Source: Aphrocallistes beatrix (lineage: Eukaryota; Porifera; Hexactinellida; Sceptrulophora; Aphrocallistidae). Taken from it: DNA of 64,000 nt. The notes beneath the pieces were generated by a model, which worked only from the letters and a program-made list of their open reading frames with translations, was not told the origin of the DNA and searched no databases. Positions 53,446-64,000 of the stretch are shown here, one piece after another (positions within the stretch are counted from its first letter, which is position 1; each line of letters opens with the position of its first letter). Position numbers and translations under genes: made by a program. The stretch covers positions 5,987,524-6,051,523 of the forward strand of contig OY725488.1 in NCBI GenBank assembly GCA_963281255.1, read 5' to 3'.

Positions 53446-55072
53446 GTTACGGAAGATGTGTGCTATTGGAAGATGGTGTCGGATGGCCGACATCTTCTGT
53501 GGGAGATGTTGGTGCTAGTCAATGTACGGCTACTTTTCGTCACTAATAAGGTTCAGGAAACTACTTCATTATGAAGTGCGAAAATTTTATATGGTTGCTA
53601 TGCAGTATTTACTACTTGCAAGGTTTCTTAGTTTAAATCTTATTATTAAGAAATGCTTTTCACAACATTATATACATATTTTCACACTTCTTGACTAGCT
53701 TTCAACGGTCGACCTAGGGTCTTTAGGGGTGTAGATTCTGAGTATCGTTTTCTCGAGACTATGATGCATATTTAGTTTGTTTTCGTTTACAATGGATACG
53801 TGAAGAAAACGAAATTCTGAAAGTATCCCAGAGGCAGTGTTAACAGGTACTGGTAAATTTTAGATCGCGCAGGTTCAGGTTAAACTACAATATAATATAC
53901 AAGTACTATGTATATAGTAAAATGTGACAGAGGGGGGCGGGGCTTAATGTTGCGTTACGTAACGAATTATATCAATTGAAATTGATAAAAAGATATTTTC
54001 ATCAGGGATTCCAGAACTGGCAAAAAAAAAAGTTGTACGTATTTTTTTTTGCCAACCGTTTACTTGCTACTTTATTTTTTCTTCCATTTTAGATTTAGTT
54101 TTACTCACTCACTACTTTTTTTTTTACTTGCTACTTATTTTTTGACCGACATTTAGTTGACGTGAGGAGAAGAAATTATTGATTGTACAATATATGACAG
54201 AAACGAGGGCGCATTGAGGGATTTGCAGGAATATTTGAGTATTTCAGAAACATAATTTTCTTAATTTAACCATGTCCATTTCATCAGGTGTCCGGGAAAT
54301 TTACTTGCTACTTTTTTTTGCTCGCCATCCAGAATATTTACTTACTACCTTTTATTTTTCTCCAAAAAAATAAAAAGGTAGTGAGTAGCAAGTAAATCCC
54401 TGATTTTCATGTTAAAGCATAGTGTCGTGATGGAACCTCATCCACAAAGCTTTACAAGCAAATATATACTATTTATTTAGGTTTGCTCATTTTATAATTT
54501 CAGATAGTATTGTTTGAAACAATTTGTGTTAGCAACAAATCTGTTTAAGTTATGTTACGTAATGCTGAAGGGGAAGTATAAGAGAATGTGATATAGGGAA
54601 GGGGTGATGGATTTGAGGATTTCTGCTTAGTTACGTAACCATAAGAACGGTCCCGATGGTAGATTCTAAATATCGAATTGGAAGAATATGGACATTTTGT
54701 CCGAATTAAAACTTTGAATAACGAAATACATGATAGGGTATAGTCGCCCAAAACAAACAAAATATTTATTCCATAATTTCAAAATATGATATTCGGAATC
54801 TACACCCCTAAAACCCTAGGTCAACCATTGAAGGCTAGTCTCTAGCATATTTTAAAAAATCATTCAAGAGGTGCGAAAATATGTATATGATGGTGTGAAA
54901 AGCATTAATTAAAATAAAATTTATATTAAAAAAGCTTACAAATAATGCATAGTAACCATATAAAATACTTCATAATGAAGTATAGCTTCCAGGAGCCTTA
55001 ATAGTGGCGAAAAGCAGCCATACATTGACTAGCACCAACATCTCCCGCGGAACAACATCTTCCGTAACATAC
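53446..55072. mobile_element. 1.6-kb fold-back element with ~300-bp inverted arms
   Basis: The left arm from TACGGAAGATGTGTGC pairs with a right arm ending in the complement (TCTTCCGTA at about 55065). Matching blocks in both arms include GGGAGATGTTGGTGCTAGTC, ACTTCATTATGAAGT and TTTTATATGGTTRCTATGCA. A CACC/GGTGT block next to CGGTCGACCTAGGGTC matches 54800-54900 in reverse and the repeat at 380-500. The interior (53980-54420) is built of TTTACTTGCTACTTTTTTT repeats in both orientations. No gene is present. Confidence 0.7.
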
Positions 55073-55742
55073 GTATGACTTTAATTGACAAATATAGATG
55101 TACCATTTTTCACACATTTGGTTAGCATTTTCCCGTAGCTGCAATACCGGTTTGTCGACCGAAACCAAGTGCTACGAATTTGACAATTGCCATGCAATTG
55201 TCCAAGATTAGTCTACGAAACAGGTTCTATAAAATCTAAGCGAAATCTGTATACCTCTAATTTAGGATAGACTAATTGAATACATGTACAGACTCACGCA
55301 AGTATGATAATATACGTGCGTTAATGTTATACTGTTATATATGGGATTAATCACATCACATTTCAATGAATCGGTGTATTAATATTATAATAATACATCA
55401 ATTTCTATAGAGTCATGTTACACAATGATATGCATTGCTAGATAGTCAATTTTAGTCTTATTAATGACTCCAATTAGGTAAAACTGCAAGCTTTACTCAT
55501 TAAATATTCATGCACGAGCAGATAGTTATTTTAATCAATAAGTTATATAATATCCTTTAATTAATCCTAAAACCAGGTTCTGTGCAATTACAACCTAATT
55601 TTCCTGTTACATTAAACTTCTACGTAACTCGTATATTGGATAACTGCACATGTGTGCGCCTAACTAGTTATTTAAACGATCTATCGTTATCAATGATGCT
55701 GCTTGTGTACTGACATATTTACATGCTCTTTGTTTATTAGAC
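55073..55742. other. Intergenic stretch before the PH-domain gene
   Basis: No gene is seen. The sequence near 55140 (CTGCAATACCGGTTTGTCGACCG) resembles 33908-33930 (CTGCACTATCAGTCTGTCGACCG), so the repeat family of that locus extends here. The rest is AT-rich. Confidence 0.45.
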
Positions 55743-58679
55743 ATGCAAGTTGCGAAAGAAGGATTCCTTTTTCTATCTGTATTGGGCATCAACACGGACC
55801 CAGATGATTCTCGTAACCAATGGAATCGCAGATGGTTCAAATTGCGCACGAATGCCATTCTCTTTTGCTTCGAATCTTATTCCGGTAACTTGCTGATGAC
55901 GTTTGACTTGAAATCTCTGAATGTGTCGCAAGATGAGATTAAATGCCCTTTTAATGTGACCGACAAACCCTTTGTAATTTCGTTGAAGTTGAGAGAACAA
56001 GACCAAAATGTTCTCCTAGAAGCAGACTGCGAGGAGTGCATGATAAGTTGGGCTGATCAATTGACCCGATATCTCCCTACTAACTATGACTGTGTTGAGG
56101 AGGATGCTCTCACCTATGAAATGATGGAGAGCTTTGTTAGACAGAAACGGTATGAAAATACACCAACTTCATCAGCTAAAACCCAGAAATCAGGTTAATT
56201 TGTTATTCTCCCTAATTTGGGGCGGTTCAAAATCAACAGAGTATTCTGATACACCACTGCTCTTTGTATATCATGCCTTATAGTTAATATGGATCACATC
56301 AGACCTTGGCATAGGCTAAACTAAGTGATGATAAAATTTGCTATTTTTTAAATATATCTCCCATTGGCTTCGATATCTCGCCATATCGAAGCCAATGGGA
56401 CATATATTTAACAAATATATACACGTACATACATATCTCGAAGTACCAAATTTTGTTGTTTGTACCAGTTTAAGGTTAGCCTATCAAATGGTCTGACGTG
56501 ATCCTATCATTGGGAACATTTTACAATACAAAATCAAATTGAAGTCAATTTGATGAAACCTTTCAAGTTTGTTGAATTATTCCATATTTTGCGAAGTAAC
56601 GCTCTATCATATGGCATAATCTATGTAGTGCAGTGTTGTATTTAAAAATTATTTATTTTTGCACCATTCTAAATTCTATAAACGATCCTCACTTTGTACG
56701 AACTAATGTATCTATGAATATTCTTATTATGTAGACTTAGAGGAGTATTCATATATAACCAATGATTATTCGGCGACTCTGAGAGACGATATTTTCAGTC
56801 TACCAGCAGTGCACGATCATCACCAGCCCAAGTTTTTAACTTTGAATAGACTCAATTTGAAGAGCGAAAAAGATAGGAAGAAAGAATTTGAAGCTTCGAG
56901 TAGTGACGACGTATATGAAGGTGTGTAATTGTTTGTAATCACGAAGCTTCATAAATTTAGCTTTTAGTCTAGCTCCTATAGAGAGATGCCCTTAATCTAA
57001 GGCATGGACAGCGTTCTACTTCCGTCCGCGCGATCCTGCGAAATCTAACAGCCCGATTTCTAACACATTTCGCATATAAGATCTCTTTATGGTGTAGATG
57101 TGCACTGGTCCATATTCTTTCGCGAAATTCCATCACTTCTGTTTTTTTAAAACAGAAGTGATGGATGGACATAGAAAGTGATCATGTGTATAATCTCCAG
57201 TTTTATTTGATTTCAATAGGATTTACATTTCTTAATTTAGATTTTGAAAGCTTATCTAAATCTCTACGAGAATTTTGTACAGACAAATCCAATGCTGCTT
57301 CACCAAGCAAGATACCTCCAGAGAAGAAGTTGAAACCCAGATTGAAATATGAAACAGTGAAGCGAATTCATTCTCTTCCTCGTGAAGAAAATATAGACAG
57401 GACATCATTTCACAATTATTATGAAATAAGAGATTCTTTCTTTTCTAAAACCGAATCTAATCTTGAATCAAATGTGTCAGAAAACGAAACCCCCGAGTCA
57501 TTTTTGGCTAAAAATTCATTTTCAAATGAATCACCTCCTGGCCACAGTCATTTGTCATTTGGATCTAACTTAGCCCAAACAAGTAACGACTATCGCGATG
57601 TCGAAAATTTGCAAAGAGGTTTAGGTTTTCCGGAAGAAATAGCATTCCTAGAATCTATCCCTCACTACCAGGAACTGCTTGATAACTATTGGCTCATGTG
57701 TGTTATTCTCCCGAATGGGAAGGTGTATACGCAGCTGATTGACATCACCCTTCCCATAGAAAGTAGTTTGAAGCAGCTCCTTCACTGCTTCACAGACTCC
57801 CGCCCGGATCCAAACAGCTTTTTGAATCTGGAAATAATAGGAGATCTCCATCAGACTTTTACTCACTCTAAAACCGACTCTAAGAAATTGGTACAATCCG
57901 GAAAACATCTGAATTGGAAGTTTACATTCAGAAGTCAAGGCATTATGGAGAGTAAGATTCTTCGAATTCAATTGAAAGAAAACGAATGTGTGAAGTTAGA
58001 ACCGAAATTATTGGATGATTTCTTGTATCGAATGCAGCACCTTTCTGTAAAAGAAATGTTCTCCCTAAGTTGGGTGAGTTTTGCCAAGGGCAACTTTCCA
58101 GAACTTGATGTTTCAGTCAGTGCACGTCACTCTGCTTGTATTTACCTTATCTACAGTAGGATGCAAGGCATTGGCAAGCTAGATAAGAAAAAGTTTATTC
58201 CTTCTCCACTTCACAAACTATCTGTCCACTTGAAAGAAGTTGCACAGTATATTAGAGACTACAGTATTTATAAAACCTTATCATTATGTCAAGTGTTTTT
58301 GAACGAAGTGAACTGCTCGCGTACCGGAAGTGCTATTTCTCTCACTGCTAAAAAAGTTCAGATAATGAAACGTAAGATAAAATACGACCCCTGTATACTT
58401 ACAATTAGTGAGAATTATGTGGGCATGGTTCAGTCTGACATTGCTTCTCGCTATGACAAGCCTGATACCTTCTCTAGTCTGTATCATCGCCGAGAAATAC
58501 AGAGTTGGCTTCTAAACGAACCACTGAGTGTAGTTGCAATAAAACTTACTGAAGATAAAGAGACCGATTGGACAAAGTTCAAGATTGTTAAAACCGAGTA
58601 CATGCACACTGTTGATTTGCTTCTCAGAGACTTCTTTCAAGTTGTACCATATTATTGTAAATCTTTTGATTCGGTTTAA
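55743..58679 (+). CDS. PH-domain protein with a possible divergent FERM region
   Basis: Exons 55743-56193, 56735-56920 and 57220-58679 join in frame to 698 residues. The N-terminal about 115 residues are a pleckstrin-homology domain (KEGFLFLSVLGI start, NQWNRRWFKLR, ISWADQLTRYL as the closing helix), which usually binds phosphoinositides or proteins at membranes. A disordered Ser/Glu-rich linker follows. The C-terminal half has an ubiquitin-like strand pattern (WLMCVILPNGKVYTQLIDIT), a helical part (ASVSARHSACIY region) and a final PTB/PH-like segment ending VDLLLRDFFQVV. This could be a FERM fold as in PLEKHH or talin relatives. The FERM reading is inference and no family name is given. Intron 1 carries a MITE, and intron 2 a dispersed repeat with a hairpin at about 57130-57165. 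An upstream exon is possible. Confidence 0.7.
56291..56507. mobile_element. Inverted-repeat element in intron 1 of the PH gene
   Basis: Outer arms GGATCACATCAGACC and GGATCACGTCAGACC (complement) enclose a central perfect palindrome (CCCATTGGCTTCGATAT arms, 56352-56391). About 217 bp, no coding capacity. Confidence 0.6.
56960..57155 (+). repeat. Dispersed repeat shared with 33097-33255
   Basis: Carries the same ordered blocks as the copy at 33097: AGATGCCCTTA, GCGAAATCTAACA, ATTTCGCAT, ATCTCTTTATGGTGT and CATCACTTC. It lies in intron 2 of the PH gene and ends in a short perfect hairpin (CCATCACTTCTGTTTT). Confidence 0.65.
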
Positions 58680-58980
58680 TTGTTAATTCTTTCTATTTTT
58701 GATATCATTTTGTATACTGATATTATTGAGAATATTGAAGTTAGATGGTATCCCTTCCTACCATAGTACCCATGGCCAGTGGAGTCGGTTTGGCTTTGGC
58801 TTTTTGACCTATGGTCGGCTTCAAGTTGACATCAAGAAATTTTGAAGCGAAAAGAGTAGACAAATCATTTAGTAACTTAAAATATCTCGTGACTAAAAAT
58901 AGTTTTCACATGTACATACTTGCCACCATCCTGGGATTTTGAATCAATTTATGTGGCCACCAATCGCCTTTTATTTTTAA

Positions 58981-59415
58981 CAAGCGCGCTTCGCTTGCTT
59001 GCGCTGCGCGCGCGCGGCTGGTAGATAACATCTCTAAATACGTCTGTCTTACTGTTATAAATTATAATGGATATCACTCGAAAAATCACCAAATTTGTCA
59101 ATTTTTGATGTGTAATGATGACGTCACAACAGAGTGATGGGCCATCATTTTTTTTGATGATAGTTGTATCACATTTGAGATATATTAATGTACGCATTCT
59201 ATTTAAATTTCAGCCTTCTATCACCAAAAATGGCTGAGTTATAGTCGAAAAACTGAATTTTATGATTATAAAAAGTGACAATGACGTCATAATTCCTTGA
59301 TGAGTCGACATTTTCGTCTGAACTCAGAACTTAGTGGAGCCATAGTCAGAAGACTCCCACATCCCCAAAAATCAGCTTTCTGTGCCTGGCAGTTTCTTCA
59401 ATCAATTCGTTACAG
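58981..59415 (-). mobile_element. GC-head element variant 2, copy D
   Basis: Begins at the GC-rich CAAGCGCGCTTCGCTTGC end and finishes at CAATTCGTTACA. Its non-GC end abuts copy E in head-to-head orientation. The 58680-58980 stretch between the PH gene and this copy shows nothing recognised. Confidence 0.7.
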
Positions 59416-59442
59416 AGATATAAATAAATATATATTTATATC

Positions 59443-59755
59443 TCTGTAACGAATTGATTAAAGAAACTGCCAGGCACAGAAAACTGATTTTTGGCTATGG
59501 CTCCACTAAGTTCTGACCTCAGACGAAAATGTCGACTTATCATGGAATTTTGACGTCATTGTCACCCTTTTTATAATTAAAAATTTCAATTTTTCGACTA
59601 TAAGTTAACTCAACCATTTTAGCTGATCGAAAGCTGAAATTTTAATAGACTGTATATTTCTATATCTCAAATTTGATACAACTATCATTACGTATCAAAA
59701 GTAAAAAATTGACAGATTTTGTGATTTTTCGACTGATATCGATTTTATAATCAGG
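59443..59755 (+). mobile_element. GC-head element variant 2, copy E (truncated)
   Basis: Starts CTCTGTAACGAATTGATTAA, a mirror of the end of copy D, and lacks the GC-rich end. The D/E junction (about 59376-59475) is a near-perfect 100-bp palindrome around ATAAATATATATTTAT. Confidence 0.65.
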
Positions 59756-59807
59756 TGTAATGCAGTTAGTGTGCATTGCCTCACATTACCGAAAGGTGGT
59801 TTAGGGT

Positions 59808-60135
59808 AAACGGACATTTCGTCGCACGGACATTTCGTCGCATGGATATTTCGTCGCGGACATTTCGTCACATAGACATTTTGTCTCCTGAACATAAGTT
59901 ACCGGATAATGAGTAGCGTCCCTGGAATTTTTGTCCTCGAAAAATTCGTCTCATTAGAGACTAAAATAAAAGGGTACTAATATGTAAGGAACGGAAATTG
60001 AGGCTTTTGTGGAGTATATTTGAAAAAAAGGGTGAAAATGAGGGCTTTTTATTGAGAAATAAGTAGGTGCAAATTGGGCATTTGGGGACAAAATTCCGCG
60101 TGACGAAATGTCCGTGCGACGAAGTGTCCTCCATT
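59808..60135. mobile_element. MITE with tandem GGACATTTCGTCGCAC ends and a shared core
   Basis: The left end has four to five units of GGACATTTCGTCGCAC type, and the right end has two in reverse (GACGAAATGTCCGTGCGACG). The interior at 59913-60100 matches the core of the element at 5391-6022 at a level I judge to be about 85 percent by eye, though the terminal repeats are unrelated. It lies directly upstream of thymidylate synthase. Confidence 0.65.
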
Positions 60136-60155
60136 CGTGGTTTAGTGTGTGCTAG

Positions 60156-61094
<939 letters not shown>

Positions 61095-61193
61095 GTTCAT
61101 AGATTAATTTAGTTTGGATCCCGATCTCTTATCTGCTCCTTGTTCTTCATTCTCTTGTTTATTTGAAATTATTGCTCTTTAGAATAATGCAGT

Positions 61194-61231
61194 ACAGTCG
61201 ACTCCGCTTAATAGGGCCACATTGGTCAGAT
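61194..61231 (+). repeat. CAGTCGACTCCGCTTAAT MITE fragment
   Basis: Only the left end (CAGTCGACTCCGCTTAATAG and about 18 more bases) is present, in the short gap between TYMS and MOGS. The rest of that gap (61095-61376) shows no gene. A CAG acceptor-like site at about 61364-61367 precedes the MOGS start and might mark a non-coding 5' exon. Confidence 0.6.
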
Positions 61232-61376
61232 TAGTGAAAACAAGAATTAATAGCAACTCACACTTCCGGTGAGGTGATACATGAGCTGATTCTCAAATCT
61301 AACGTGTGATAACCGTTTCGCTTAAAAGATACGTATTAAATAATAAAACTTCAATTTTATTTTGCAGCTATTATTA

Positions 61377-63779
61377 ATGCCAGAGAAATCAAAAGCGAGT
61401 GACGGGAGTTTGAGTAAGAGCAAAGAGAGCGCAGAGAATGTTGCTAAAAGGGAGAAAAATTTGAAGAAGAAATGGTTGAGCTACATTCTCAATGTTGTGA
61501 TAGTTCTGGCTGCTTCTGCGTTTCTCTATCTGTACGAATCGGACATAAACAAACCTCTAACCTACCCCCGCATCTACAGCAGGTACACAGTGTCAGAAGA
61601 TGCCCTGTCCAAGCACCAGTGGGGCACTTACAGACCTGGAGTTTACTTCGGGGTTGGATCAAGGATGACAAAAGGTACATTCTTCGACCTAATGTGGTTC
61701 ACACATAGAGATGGCAAAACGCCTGATGTACGCTACCAGTGCGACGAAGGAGACAACCTGAATTCTTATGCATGGACTGAGCACGACGGCTACCAGTTCG
61801 GCAACCAAGTGATCAGGGATGGAAACCTGAATATTACGACGCAGTTTCTAAGAAGGAATAGTGAGAACGGGAGTGCCTGGAGTATTCGTGTGAGAGGAGA
61901 ATCCTACGACACCTCACAGCTATACTCGTTCATCCTCTTGAATTTCGGAGGTTACGTAGGCGGAAAAACATCAGTGAACATCAACCACAGCACGCAACAG
62001 TTCTGTATCCATGGTAAAATGCTAAAATCCGTCCCCTTCCAATTCTATTCCTCCATCTCTCAAGCTCCAAAACCAAAAGGGATAAAATTCAATTACTTGT
62101 TTTCAAGTCTTTTTCAGCCGAGTTCTATAAAAGAAACTGTCTCGAATAACTTAAAGAAACGGAAAGGAGACAAGACATATACTCTCCCTACCCAAAACTT
62201 CACAGCTTCTCACCGGTTGGACAAAGCAGGGTTGATGGCGTTTCAGTACACCACACAGACACCTTTTGAAATCGACTTCCACTTCGAACCTTCGCGCCTT
62301 CCCAATGATGAGATTCCCTCCGGCGATTTTCAAGAATTGACACAAGAGATAAACACACAATCGGATCAGTTCCATTCCAAGTTCGAGACGGTGTTCTCTC
62401 TGGGAAGCAAGGGGTACTCCCCGGAACAGATTGCATTCGGACAGGCAGCACTCAGTTGTCTCCTGGGCGGGATCGGGTTTTTCTATGGCAGAAGTTGGGT
62501 GGCAGCACCACACCATGGACACGGATATATTGATTACCTGCCAGGCCACCTTCTGACTGGGACACCTGCTCGCGCCAAATTTCCCCGAGGTTTCCTCTGG
62601 GACGAAGGGTTCCACCTGTTGCTGGTGGTCCAGTGGTCCCCACCGCTGGCGATGCAGGTGCTCGGCCATTGGCTGGACATGATGAATGCGGACGGATGGA
62701 TCCCACGCGAACAGGTGCTAGGAGAAGAGGCGCGATCCAGGATTCCTCCCGAATTCATAGTCCAGCACAGCGACATAGCTAACCCGCCTACCTTCTTCCT
62801 CGTTCTAGAATCTCTGCTGAAGCTCAGGAGTCAGGGAAAGTTGGATTCTTCGCTTTTTATCGCTTTTCTGGAGAAAGCGTATCCTCGTTTGCGCGCCTGG
62901 TTTGAATGGTACCTCCGTACGCAGGCGGGAGAAGTCGAGAACACATTCCGCTGGAAGGGCAGGGACCCTAGAATAGACACGGAGTTAAACCCTAAGACAC
63001 TAGCCAGTGGGCTGGACGACTCTCCCCGGGCCTCACACCCGTCCGATTCGGAGAGACACATCGACCTCCTCTGCTGGATGAGCCTCGCCGCTAAGGTCCT
63101 GCGTCAGATAGCGGACCTGGTGGGGGACAGCACAGGAGCGAGCAGCTACAGGGGACTCTACTCTAAATTCGGTTCCCATTCCCACATGGTGAAGTATCAC
63201 TGGGACTCTGCACAGAAGCATTTCAGTGACTACGGCCTGCACTCTGATGACGTCACTCTCCAGTCCCGCGTGCAGCAGGCCCCGCGCAGGAGAATAGGGA
63301 CCCCGCCCAAGCAGCAGCTCGTGTCTCACTTCGGCTACATCAACCTGTTCCCTCTTCTGCTGCGCCAGCTGCCCGCTAACTCGGACCAGCTCGGCTCCGT
63401 CCTAGCTTCTCTGGACGATCCGAAGCGGTTGTGGTCAGACTTCGGACTGCGCTCCCTCTCCGCCTCTGATCCGGTGTACCGGAAGCACAACACACCTACG
63501 GACGGCCCGTACTGGCGGGGAGCCGTGTGGATTAACCTCAACTTCCTAGCGGTGCATGCGCTGCACCACTACTCGGGGGTGGAGGGTCCTCACAGGGACA
63601 GGGCGCGAGACCTGTACGCCCGCCTGAGAGAGAATCTGGTGAGCAACGTCTTCGAACAGTTCCAGGAGACCGGGTATTTCTGGGAGCAGTACGATGACCG
63701 GTCTGGGAAGGGGATGGGTGCGCACCCCTTCAACGGATGGACCTCCCTCGTACTGCTCATGATGGCGGAGATTTACTGA
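61377..63779 (+). CDS. MOGS: Mannosyl-oligosaccharide glucosidase (glucosidase I, GH63)
   Basis: A single exon of 800 residues from the ATG at 61377 (human 837). Glucosidase I removes the outermost alpha-1,2-glucose from the N-glycan precursor in the endoplasmic reticulum. A short basic cytosolic tail precedes one membrane segment (YILNVVIVLAASAFLYLY), giving type II topology with a lumenal catalytic domain. GH63 landmarks: WGTYRPGVYFGVGSRM at the start of the N domain, the WDEGFHLLLVVQW block with PRGFLWDEGFH (catalytic acid region), GWIPREQVLGEEARSR, the FEWYLRTQAG block and the PYWRGAVWINLNFLA and YDDRSGKGMGAHPFNGWTSL blocks near the end. Nothing appears broken. Confidence 0.96.
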   Translation: MPEKSKASDGSLSKSKESAENVAKREKNLKKKWLSYILNVVIVLAASAFLYLYESDINKPLTYPRIYSRYTVSEDALSKHQWGTYRPGVYFGVGSRMTKGTFFDLMWFTHRDGKTPDVRYQCDEGDNLNSYAWTEHDGYQFGNQVIRDGNLNITTQFLRRNSENGSAWSIRVRGESYDTSQLYSFILLNFGGYVGGKTSVNINHSTQQFCIHGKMLKSVPFQFYSSISQAPKPKGIKFNYLFSSLFQPSSIKETVSNNLKKRKGDKTYTLPTQNFTASHRLDKAGLMAFQYTTQTPFEIDFHFEPSRLPNDEIPSGDFQELTQEINTQSDQFHSKFETVFSLGSKGYSPEQIAFGQAALSCLLGGIGFFYGRSWVAAPHHGHGYIDYLPGHLLTGTPARAKFPRGFLWDEGFHLLLVVQWSPPLAMQVLGHWLDMMNADGWIPREQVLGEEARSRIPPEFIVQHSDIANPPTFFLVLESLLKLRSQGKLDSSLFIAFLEKAYPRLRAWFEWYLRTQAGEVENTFRWKGRDPRIDTELNPKTLASGLDDSPRASHPSDSERHIDLLCWMSLAAKVLRQIADLVGDSTGASSYRGLYSKFGSHSHMVKYHWDSAQKHFSDYGLHSDDVTLQSRVQQAPRRRIGTPPKQQLVSHFGYINLFPLLLRQLPANSDQLGSVLASLDDPKRLWSDFGLRSLSASDPVYRKHNTPTDGPYWRGAVWINLNFLAVHALHHYSGVEGPHRDRARDLYARLRENLVSNVFEQFQETGYFWEQYDDRSGKGMGAHPFNGWTSLVLLMMAEIY

Positions 63780-64000
63780 GCTCAATGAACAGTGTTTCAA
63801 TAGATTCCATTATGTACATATTTAGTTTTACCAGTTAGTAGCATTATAATCGAGGGGTGGAATGTGTTTGATCTTCTAACTTATGTCGATGAAGTATATG
63901 TACGTGTGGATCAACTCGCTGTACGTATTTTTTTTCAATCCGGTGTTTAGTACGGTGTCTTAAACTGTTAATACATTGAGAATGACCACTTCATTGCCTA
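63780..64000. other. Region downstream of MOGS
   Basis: AT-rich 3' flank. No AATAAA is certain and no further gene begins before the window ends. Confidence 0.35.

Noticed and set aside
53274-53546. 90-residue frame after TASP1
   Set aside because: It overlaps a MITE and the arm of the fold-back element and has no similarity to a protein family I know.
61362-61376. Five-residue N-terminal extension of MOGS
   Set aside because: It begins at TTG, not ATG. The first in-frame ATG is at 61377.
62151-63800. Multiple minus-strand frames under MOGS
   Set aside because: All overlap the conserved GH63 coding sequence and lack motifs.

Overview
The window is nuclear DNA from an animal. Its genes are split by GT-AG introns, lie on both strands, and include animal regulators (Piwi, IRAK-type kinase, taspase-1, DET1, TALPID3, PARG). 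The DNA between them is AT-rich and full of short inverted-repeat transposons. Most genes are intronless or have one to three small introns, so the genome looks compact and intron-poor. An early-branching invertebrate such as a sponge fits (cilia genes plus an IRAK/RLK-type kinase), but the species is an inference and was not recognised from the sequence.

Layout. 0-6.9 kb is a repeat island: an AT-rich array, a 1.56-kb composite element with a 52-bp tandem repeat, several palindromic MITEs, and copies of a family with a GC-rich CGCTTGCTTGCGCTGCGCGG end. 6.9-12.9 kb holds a single-pass membrane protein gene and a seven-exon IRAK-like kinase gene whose introns carry MITEs. 15.1-19.3 kb has an intronless Piwi gene and NDUFS7 (complex I). 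21.6-27.7 kb has TTC8/BBS8 (4 exons) and PSMC4/RPT3 (2 exons), separated by a cluster of MITEs. 28.4-30.0 kb is DET1 on the minus strand, followed by a broken hAT transposase with a small hAT MITE inside it. 32-37.8 kb is repeat-rich and contains a multi-cysteine orphan protein of the transposon-associated, multi-copy kind, broken by frameshifts, next to a tandem array. 38.0-52.6 kb is a gene-dense plus-strand block: RWDD3-like, a LipA-type tyrosine phosphatase, NTMT1, HMCES, NFRKB, a PARG-like gene, a TALPID3-like gene and TASP1. 52.6-55.7 kb holds a 1.6-kb fold-back element. 55.7-63.8 kb has a PH-domain protein, more repeats, thymidylate synthase and MOGS.

The genes are mainly housekeeping and regulatory: proteasome and ubiquitin ligase (PSMC4, DET1), SUMO (RWDD3), cilia and centrosome (TTC8, TALPID3), and DNA-damage and chromatin work (HMCES, NFRKB, PARG). 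Their adjacency does not by itself show a shared pathway.

The most unusual material is in the repeats: unrelated terminal repeats flanking one shared core, nested elements with clean target-site duplications, fold-back elements hundreds of bases long, and a near-perfect 157-bp palindrome that ends 17 bases before the RWDD3 start codon. No CRISPR array, operon or prokaryotic system is present.
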